Below, one piece after another: positions 58,842-64,000 of a stretch of 64,000 bases of DNA (within the stretch, counting starts at the first letter, position 1; every line of letters starts with the position of its first letter). Made by a program: the position numbers and the translations under genes. The DNA is from Bacteroidota bacterium (GTDB taxonomy: Bacteria > Bacteroidota > Bacteroidia > Bacteroidales > Prolixibacteraceae). The stretch lies in NCBI GenBank assembly GCA_023251455.1, contig JAHEYT010000024.1, positions 105,219-169,218 on the forward strand, given 5' to 3'. The notes below the pieces were generated by a model that worked only from the letters and a program-made list of their open reading frames with translations, did not search any database and had not been told where the DNA came from.

Positions 58842-59895
58842 TGTACTGGTCCTCCATACTGGTCAGTAATTTATACTGAGCCACGGTTCGTTGGTAATTG
58901 TGTTCCGGATGTTTTATTTTGTAATAATTGTCGCCATCGATGTAATCCATCAGGAAGCGCAAAACCTGCTCGTAGGTGATGTATTTAGCCGAAAAAGCAA
59001 GGTATTCCAACTCCTTTTCAGTAAGGAAACTTATTGCCTGCGACAAATAGCCTTTGGTAAAGCCTTCAAAAATTGCAATATTACACGACACCGCATCCAG
59101 ATTTTCATCGTCTTCGGCGCCAGTATTGGCGTACGAACGCATGGCATCGCCAAAATCGTTCAGGCAAGTGCTGTTCAGAACGGTATCCAGATCGATCACG
59201 CACAAAACTTCGCCGTTCAGGTCGAAAAGAATGTTGTTGATTTTGGTATCGTTGTGGGTTACCCGGGTCGGAATTTCACCCGATTCAACCAGTTTCCAGA
59301 AATCGAGCATTTCGTCGCGGCGGCTTTCAATCCAGCCAATTTCCTTTGCCAATTTGGTTTTTCGGCCAGCAGGGTCTTTGGCCAAAACAGCATCCCACTG
59401 GTTAAAACGGTAGCGAATGTTATGGAATCCGGGTAAAATATCGGTGAGTGGTTCGTTCAAATCGGAAACCATCGACTGAAACAATCCAATTCCCTTTCCG
59501 CCCTGAAAAGCCAATTCAGGAGTTTTAGCCGATTGATAGGCGATGGTATCATTGATAAAAACACAAACCGCCCAGAATTCACTTTCTTCATCCTGAAAAT
59601 ACAATTTACCATCCACGGCAGGAATTACCGTCATTGCTTCGCGCATCGGATCGCCGCCTCGGTCGATTACCTTTTCCCGGATGTGAGAGCACACCTTTTC
59701 GATGTTCTCCATCATGGCCGGAACATTGGTGAAAATACGTTTGTTTTTCCGTTGCAAAAGATAATCAGGAGACTGAGTCCCGATGGTATGGATTATAAAA
59801 GTATCGTTGATGAATCCCTCTCCCATCGGTTCAACCCGATCGACTGTACCTTCCAGCTTAAAGTTTGCTGCTATTTTTTCCAGATTTATACTCAT
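58795..59895 (-). CDS. Aminoglycoside-phosphotransferase-fold sugar kinase (NahK-like)
   Basis: A 366-residue kinase of the APH superfamily. Catalytic loop VTHNDTKINNILFD (HxDxxxxN) and metal site CVIDLDTV are present. The N-terminus GEGFINDTF is the glycine-rich strand equivalent. The layout is close to N-acetylhexosamine 1-kinase (NahK/LnpB). It could phosphorylate a hexosamine or another released sugar. It is in one unit with the CBM9-like gene (47-bp overlap if the long start is used). The substrate cannot be read from sequence. Confidence 0.8.
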   Translation of the reverse strand: MSINLEKIAANFKLEGTVDRVEPMGEGFINDTFIIHTIGTQSPDYLLQRKNKRIFTNVPAMMENIEKVCSHIREKVIDRGGDPMREAMTVIPAVDGKLYFQDEESEFWAVCVFINDTIAYQSAKTPELAFQGGKGIGLFQSMVSDLNEPLTDILPGFHNIRYRFNQWDAVLAKDPAGRKTKLAKEIGWIESRRDEMLDFWKLVESGEIPTRVTHNDTKINNILFDLNGEVLCVIDLDTVLNSTCLNDFGDAMRSYANTGAEDDENLDAVSCNIAIFEGFTKGYLSQAISFLTEKELEYLAFSAKYITYEQVLRFLMDYIDGDNYYKIKHPEHNYQRTVAQYKLLTSMEDQYNEMCRIVRTVADSLA

Positions 59896-60129
59896 TGGTC
59901 AATTTGTTTAGATAAGCTCAAAGATATATTCCTTTTAAGAGTTTGAACAATGACTTTATGAATATTTGGATTTTCAATGATGATTTTGTTGCCTGATACA
60001 CTCGACATATTTCAGGGAGACTTCCTTCAAAACGAGGTACAAGTATGGACAAATACATTTTTATTATGGAGTTTTGTTCGCTATTGAAGTTTGTTTTGAA
60101 TCGGTTACTTGCAGTGCAGGTATTTTTAC

Positions 60130-60137
60130 TATTTTTG
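60130..60137 (+). promoter_or_regulatory. -7 promoter box for the cytochrome-SUMF1 operon
   Basis: TATTTTTG matches TAnnTTTG exactly, 43 bp before the ATG. A TTG close to base 60109 could be the -33 element. The 285-bp divergent gap upstream contains no gene. Confidence 0.45.
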
Positions 60138-60180
60138 GACAACCTAAAAATCCTCGTATTAATTATTAACCGAACCAACT

Positions 60181-61731
60181 ATGTTGAAAAAGACAGGAGA
60201 TTTCTTTCGTAAACATCTTTTCCTCCTATTATTCTGCGCATTCGCCATTGGAATTATGGCTACCATTTCAGGAAATAAAGCAATCGAATATACTTCAACC
60301 GACGAATTTTGTGCTTCGTGCCATGTTCATCCACATGTATTTCCTTCGTGGAAACTGTCAACTCACTACGATAACAAAGGCGGGATACAAGTGCATTGTG
60401 TCGATTGTCACCTTCCGCCCAAAGGACAAGGCTACCTTTTAGAAAAAACCAGGCTTGGACTCAAAGATGTTTACGGTTACCTCTTCAAAGATTCGGCTGA
60501 ATTTAACTGGGAGATGAAGTCTGAACTGGAACATGCCGTGAAGTATATTCCGAACACATCGTGTAAAAATTGCCACCAGAACCTGTTCCCGAAAGATTTA
60601 GTAGACGCAGGCATAGCTGCCCATCTTTACTACGAAAATAACGAGAAGAAACTGGATTTGCAGTGTATCAGTTGCCACCTCGACGTCGGGCATTATAACC
60701 CAAACTACAAGCACGGCAAGATGACCGGCATACCGGGGCAAGCTGACGGTACCGATAGTTTGAAAACCGCTTTTGAACAGGCAACCACCGTAACAACTTT
60801 TGCCGACTACACCGAGCAGATTCCCGGCACATCGGTATCCTTCAAGATGATTGCTATCAAAGGCGGCACCTTCAACATGGGCAGCCCCGAAAAAGAACCT
60901 TTCCACCAAGCCGATGAATCGCCGGTGCGTCAGGTTACGGTCAGCCCGTTTTTCATGGCTGAAGTGGAAACAACCTGGGAAGAGTATTGGGCATTTTACG
61001 GTAACACAATGAGCGAAGGACGCACCCCGCCCGAACAGATTTATGCCAACAACAGTAACCCGAACGTGGATGCCATTTCCGGCCCGACCCCGCCTTATGG
61101 ACGACCCGACCAGAACTGGGGCTTTGGTAAACGTCCGGCAATAACCATGACCCATTATGCTGCGGAAACCTTCTGCCAGTGGCTCTCAAAGAAAACCGGC
61201 AAAAAATACCGACTGCCCACAGAAGCCGAATGGGAATATGCAGCACGCGGTGGTACGGAAACACCGTATTTCTTTGACGGAAAACCGAATAAGTTCTCCA
61301 ACAAAGGATTATGGCGTAAAATCTCGGCTGCCGAAACCGAACCGATTTCGCAGTACATCATTTATGCAAACAATGGCAAAGGCAAAACGCATTTGCCCGA
61401 AGAGGTCAAGCCAAATCCATTCGGCCTGAAAAATATGCTGGGTAACGTTATGGAATATTGTGCCGACCGTTATGCACCCGACGCTTATGCCAAAAACAGC
61501 GGTAAAGTGTCTAACCCACTCGTAACCGAAGGCGAGGAATGGGTTGTGCGCGGGGGTAATTATATTTCGGATGCAGCCGACGTGCGCGCGGCAGCCCGCG
61601 ACCACAGCCAGCACGACGCATGGCTGAAAACCGACCCGCAACAGCCCAAAAGCATCTGGTGGTATTCCGATGTTAAAAGCATCGGGTTCAGGGTTATTTG
61701 TGAGCCTGATAATTCAATAAAAATTCAATAG
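60181..61731 (+). CDS. NapC/NrfH-like tetraheme cytochrome fused to a SUMF1-like domain
   Basis: A 516-residue protein. Residues 12-32 form a membrane anchor. Four CxxCH heme motifs follow: CASCH (44-48), CVDCH (73-77), CKNCH (128-132), CISCH (162-166), the layout of NapC/NirT/NrfH quinol-linked cytochromes. From about 216 a SUMF1/formylglycine-generating-like fold begins: FKMIAIKGGTFNMGSP, VETTWEEYWAFY, YRLPTEAEWEYAARGG, GLKNMLGNVMEYCAD, WVVRGGNYISDAADVRAAARD. The two cysteines expected after RGG in true FGE are absent, so sulfatase activation is unlikely. It is probably periplasmic, accepting or donating electrons. First gene of an operon; the next gene starts 34 bp on. Confidence 0.88.
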   Translation: MLKKTGDFFRKHLFLLLFCAFAIGIMATISGNKAIEYTSTDEFCASCHVHPHVFPSWKLSTHYDNKGGIQVHCVDCHLPPKGQGYLLEKTRLGLKDVYGYLFKDSAEFNWEMKSELEHAVKYIPNTSCKNCHQNLFPKDLVDAGIAAHLYYENNEKKLDLQCISCHLDVGHYNPNYKHGKMTGIPGQADGTDSLKTAFEQATTVTTFADYTEQIPGTSVSFKMIAIKGGTFNMGSPEKEPFHQADESPVRQVTVSPFFMAEVETTWEEYWAFYGNTMSEGRTPPEQIYANNSNPNVDAISGPTPPYGRPDQNWGFGKRPAITMTHYAAETFCQWLSKKTGKKYRLPTEAEWEYAARGGTETPYFFDGKPNKFSNKGLWRKISAAETEPISQYIIYANNGKGKTHLPEEVKPNPFGLKNMLGNVMEYCADRYAPDAYAKNSGKVSNPLVTEGEEWVVRGGNYISDAADVRAAARDHSQHDAWLKTDPQQPKSIWWYSDVKSIGFRVICEPDNSIKIQ

Positions 61732-61765
61732 ATAACTGACTATCCACATTTTAAATTTATCCGTT

Positions 61766-63175
61766 ATGAAAAAAGGTGTTGACAGACGTTCATTCTTAAA
61801 AAGCTCGGCTTTGGCCGGGGCATTGGGCGCAATTGGTACAGGAAGTGTTGCAGCGTTGGCATCATGCAGCAGTACTCCAAAAATACAGCCTTTGAAAGAG
61901 GCAGGCTCTTATTACCTACCCAACCTGGTTGATATGGCAACAGACGGAAAACCGCTAAGGGCCGGAATAATCGGCTGTGGTGGGCGTGGCTCCGGCGCAG
62001 CGTTTAATTTTCTTAATGCAGCCCCTAATGTTACTATTGTGGCTTTAGGCGATACTTATGCCGACCGTTTGGAAGGGTTAGCTGAAAAACTAAAAAAAGA
62101 GAAAAATATCGACATTGCAGCAGACAAAAAATTTGTTGGACTCGACTCTTATCAAAAAGTTATTGACAGCGATGTGGACGTGATTATTACCGCTACGCCA
62201 CCCAATTTCCGCCCGGAAATTTTCAAGTACGCGGTGGAGAAAAACAAACATTGCTTCCTCGAAAAACCGATTTGTGTTGATCCGGTGGGTTACCGCACCA
62301 TTGTGGCTACTGCCAAACAGGCTCAGGCAAAAGGCCTTTGCGTGGTAACCGGCACGCAACGTCACCATAAACGCGACTATGTAGCTTCATACGAACAAAT
62401 CATGAACGGGGCTATCGGCGAAATAACCGGAGGAACGGTTTACTGGTGTGGCGGTATGCTCTGGTTCAAGGAGCGCGACCCGAAATGGTCTGACCTGGAA
62501 TGGATGATTCGCGACTGGGTAAACTGGGGATGGCTTTCGGGCGATCATATTGTTGAACAGCATGTTCATAATTTAGATGTATTCACTTGGTTTTCAGGAT
62601 TAAAACCAAAATCAGCGCTTGGATTCGGCTCACGTCAGCGCCGCGTTACCGGTAACCAGTTCGACAATTTCAGCGTCGATTTTGAAATGGAAAATGGTAT
62701 CCACATTCACAGCACCTGCCGCCAGATCAGCGGAACGGAAGGTGGCGTATGGGAATTTATCCAGGGCACCAAAGGTTCGTGGAGTTCCGACGGACACATT
62801 ATCAAAGACCTGAAAGGCACCGAAATATGGAAATACGACTACGAAGCCGAAAAAGCCAAATTCACACAAACCGACCCATACACGTTGGAACACGTGAACT
62901 GGATTAACCACATCCGCGCCGGGAAACCGATTGAACAGGCATCTGAAACGGCTGTTGCCAACATGGCTGCCATCATGGGGCGCGAGTCGGCTTACACTGG
63001 AAAGAAAATCAGCTGGGATGAAATGACTGCTTCGCCGCTCGATCTTCTCCCGAAAGATATTGACATGACAAAAAGCATGGCTGCTGCCAAAGAAGGCTAC
63101 GGAGCAGGCAAAGAATTTAAACTGCCCGAATTTATTCACATCGCAGGAACGCCGCAGGGAAACCAAACACGATAA
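61766..63175 (+). CDS. Gfo/Idh/MocA family oxidoreductase, Tat-exported (possible lipoprotein)
   Basis: A 469-residue NAD(P)-type sugar oxidoreductase. The N-terminus has a twin-arginine motif DRRSFLKSSALAG and a possible lipobox ALASC. The Rossmann motif is AGIIGCGGRGSGAAFNFL. EKPICVDPVGYR carries the conserved Lys of the EKP motif, and a C-terminal alpha/beta domain follows (HIVEQHVHNLDVFTWF). Tat export usually means a cofactor is loaded in the cytoplasm, so it likely works in the periplasm with tightly bound cofactor, as in glucose-fructose oxidoreductase. The substrate is a sugar or glycoside, not identified. Second gene of the cytochrome operon, 3 bp before the isomerase gene. Confidence 0.93.
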   Translation: MKKGVDRRSFLKSSALAGALGAIGTGSVAALASCSSTPKIQPLKEAGSYYLPNLVDMATDGKPLRAGIIGCGGRGSGAAFNFLNAAPNVTIVALGDTYADRLEGLAEKLKKEKNIDIAADKKFVGLDSYQKVIDSDVDVIITATPPNFRPEIFKYAVEKNKHCFLEKPICVDPVGYRTIVATAKQAQAKGLCVVTGTQRHHKRDYVASYEQIMNGAIGEITGGTVYWCGGMLWFKERDPKWSDLEWMIRDWVNWGWLSGDHIVEQHVHNLDVFTWFSGLKPKSALGFGSRQRRVTGNQFDNFSVDFEMENGIHIHSTCRQISGTEGGVWEFIQGTKGSWSSDGHIIKDLKGTEIWKYDYEAEKAKFTQTDPYTLEHVNWINHIRAGKPIEQASETAVANMAAIMGRESAYTGKKISWDEMTASPLDLLPKDIDMTKSMAAAKEGYGAGKEFKLPEFIHIAGTPQGNQTR

Positions 63176-63178
63176 AGT

Positions 63179-64000
63179 ATGCCGCTTAATAGAAGATCTT
63201 TTTTAGGAACAGCCGTTTCAGGTGCAGCATTAGCTGCATCTGGCGGCCTTTTCTCTTCTTTCAAAGGCGAATCTTCTTCAGAGAAGAAACAATCCTCCAT
63301 TCTGAAAATTTCGTGTCAGGAAGGCGTTGCTCCAGGCAGTACGCTGACCGAAAAGCTCGACTTTATGGAATCATTGGGGATTGTCGGACTCGAAGTGGGA
63401 GGAAGAGACCTTGGGAAAAGAGTAAGTGAGATACAACAGGCCCTGCAAAACCGCAACATGAAAATGAGCGCCATTTGCGCTGGTTTTGATGGCTGGCTAA
63501 TTGCAGATGATCCTGCTATCCAGAAAAAATGCATGGATTCTTTAAAGGTGATCATTGCCGCTGCCGGAGAACTTGGTTCAACGGGAGTGATCTTTGTTCC
63601 TGCTTTCAACAATCAAAAATCGCTGCCAGACAAAGAAGCACGCGAACTGCTGATTGGTCAGATGAAAGAATTAGGCGATTATGCACTTCAGAATAAAACC
63701 CGGATTTTACTCGAACCATTAAACCGGAAAGAGTGCTATTTCTGCCGCCAAGTGGCCGATGGCGCTGCTATTGTACGCGATGTAAACAGCGCCGGAGCTG
63801 CCGTTATGGGCGATTTCTGGCACATGACCTGGGAAGAAACCAACGACCGTGCTGCTTTTCTGGCTGCTGGTGATTACCTGCACCATGTGCATATTGCCAG
63901 TAGCAAACGCCGGAAGATGCCCGGAGAAGATGGTGAAGCCGATAATTACATTAACGGATTCCGCGGACTGAAAGAAATCAACTATCAGGAATATGTGAGT
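63179..64000 (+). CDS. Sugar phosphate isomerase/epimerase (TIM barrel), Tat-exported, 3' partial
   Basis: Not in the ORF track because no stop lies in the window. The ATG at 63179 follows the upstream stop by 3 bp, and the frame stays open for 274 codons to the window end. The N-terminus has a twin-arginine motif LNRRSFLGTAVSGAALAASGG. The xylose-isomerase-like barrel shows VGLEVGGRDL, LLEPLNRKECYF (metal Glu), MGDFWHMTWEE (metal Asp/His) and LHHVHIASSKR. Family members isomerise, epimerise or cleave modified sugars. Tat export next to a Tat oxidoreductase and a cytochrome suggests a joint periplasmic role. Confidence 0.88.
   Translation, partial: MPLNRRSFLGTAVSGAALAASGGLFSSFKGESSSEKKQSSILKISCQEGVAPGSTLTEKLDFMESLGIVGLEVGGRDLGKRVSEIQQALQNRNMKMSAICAGFDGWLIADDPAIQKKCMDSLKVIIAAAGELGSTGVIFVPAFNNQKSLPDKEARELLIGQMKELGDYALQNKTRILLEPLNRKECYFCRQVADGAAIVRDVNSAGAAVMGDFWHMTWEETNDRAAFLAAGDYLHHVHIASSKRRKMPGEDGEADNYINGFRGLKEINYQEYVS

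Noticed and set aside
60598-61155. 185-codon minus ORF inside the cytochrome-SUMF1 gene
   Set aside because: Antisense shadow of a gene with clear heme and SUMF1 motifs.
60840-61731. True formylglycine-generating enzyme
   Set aside because: The expected catalytic cysteines after the RGG strand are missing.

Overview
The window looks like chromosomal DNA of an anaerobic or facultative polysaccharide-degrading Bacteroidota, probably Marinilabiliales/Prolixibacteraceae-like. The placement rests on two SusC/SusD pairs, FecR/ECF-sigma regulatory pairs, an Oar-like TonB receptor, Bacteroidota-type -7 boxes (TAnnTTTG), A-rich leaders instead of strong Shine-Dalgarno sites, and many secreted glycoside hydrolases. 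It is an inference from gene content; no rRNA, tRNA or CRISPR locus was seen.

Layout. Bases 1-1.6 kb: 3' part of a GH43/discoidin/FN3 protein. 1.7-5.2 kb: a PIN / ImmA-type metallopeptidase pair, a non-coding stretch with a 21-22 bp periodic CTnnnAG array, a small membrane protein and a cytidylate-kinase-like protein. 5.5-8.5 kb: one operon of ECF sigma factor, zinc-finger/HEAT anti-sigma and two DUF4097-type proteins. 8.8-28.8 kb: mixed housekeeping and envelope genes (GNAT-like, DUF2797, ilvE, GH2 beta-galactosidase, nadA, Oar-like receptor, GH5, M23/LysM peptidase, a membrane-anchored unknown with a phosphodiester glycosidase, a 7TM histidine kinase, and an AMP-ligase/ACP/acyltransferase fusion).

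29-46.5 kb is a first polysaccharide-utilisation region on the minus strand: GH51/GH43 fusion, GH26, ECF sigma, FecR, SusC, SusD, FAD oxidoreductase and CstA transporter, ending at a terminator, followed by a separately promoted GH35. 46.6-47.8 kb holds an unrecognised 247-residue protein gene whose 3' end runs straight into a second 21-bp periodic array. 47.9-58.0 kb is a second polysaccharide-utilisation operon: ECF sigma, FecR, SusC, SusD, sulfatase, GH-A-clan hydrolase and a possible 44-codon ORF. A perfect four-arm palindromic element lies between the sigma and FecR genes.

58-64 kb: a CBM9-like protein and a sugar-kinase-like phosphotransferase (minus strand), then a plus-strand operon of a tetraheme cytochrome fused to a SUMF1-like domain, a Tat-exported Gfo/Idh/MocA oxidoreductase and a Tat-exported sugar isomerase/epimerase cut by the window end. 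I read the last three as a possible periplasmic sugar-redox module.

Most unusual signals: (1) the array at 46,699-46,908, with 21-bp units of a 12-nt core plus 9 variable nt directly behind an unknown gene; (2) the independent 21-22 bp CTnnnAG array at about 3,689-3,910, also directly behind a small unknown gene; (3) the cloverleaf element at 57,150-57,235; (4) the cytochrome/SUMF1 plus Tat oxidoreductase plus Tat isomerase operon.
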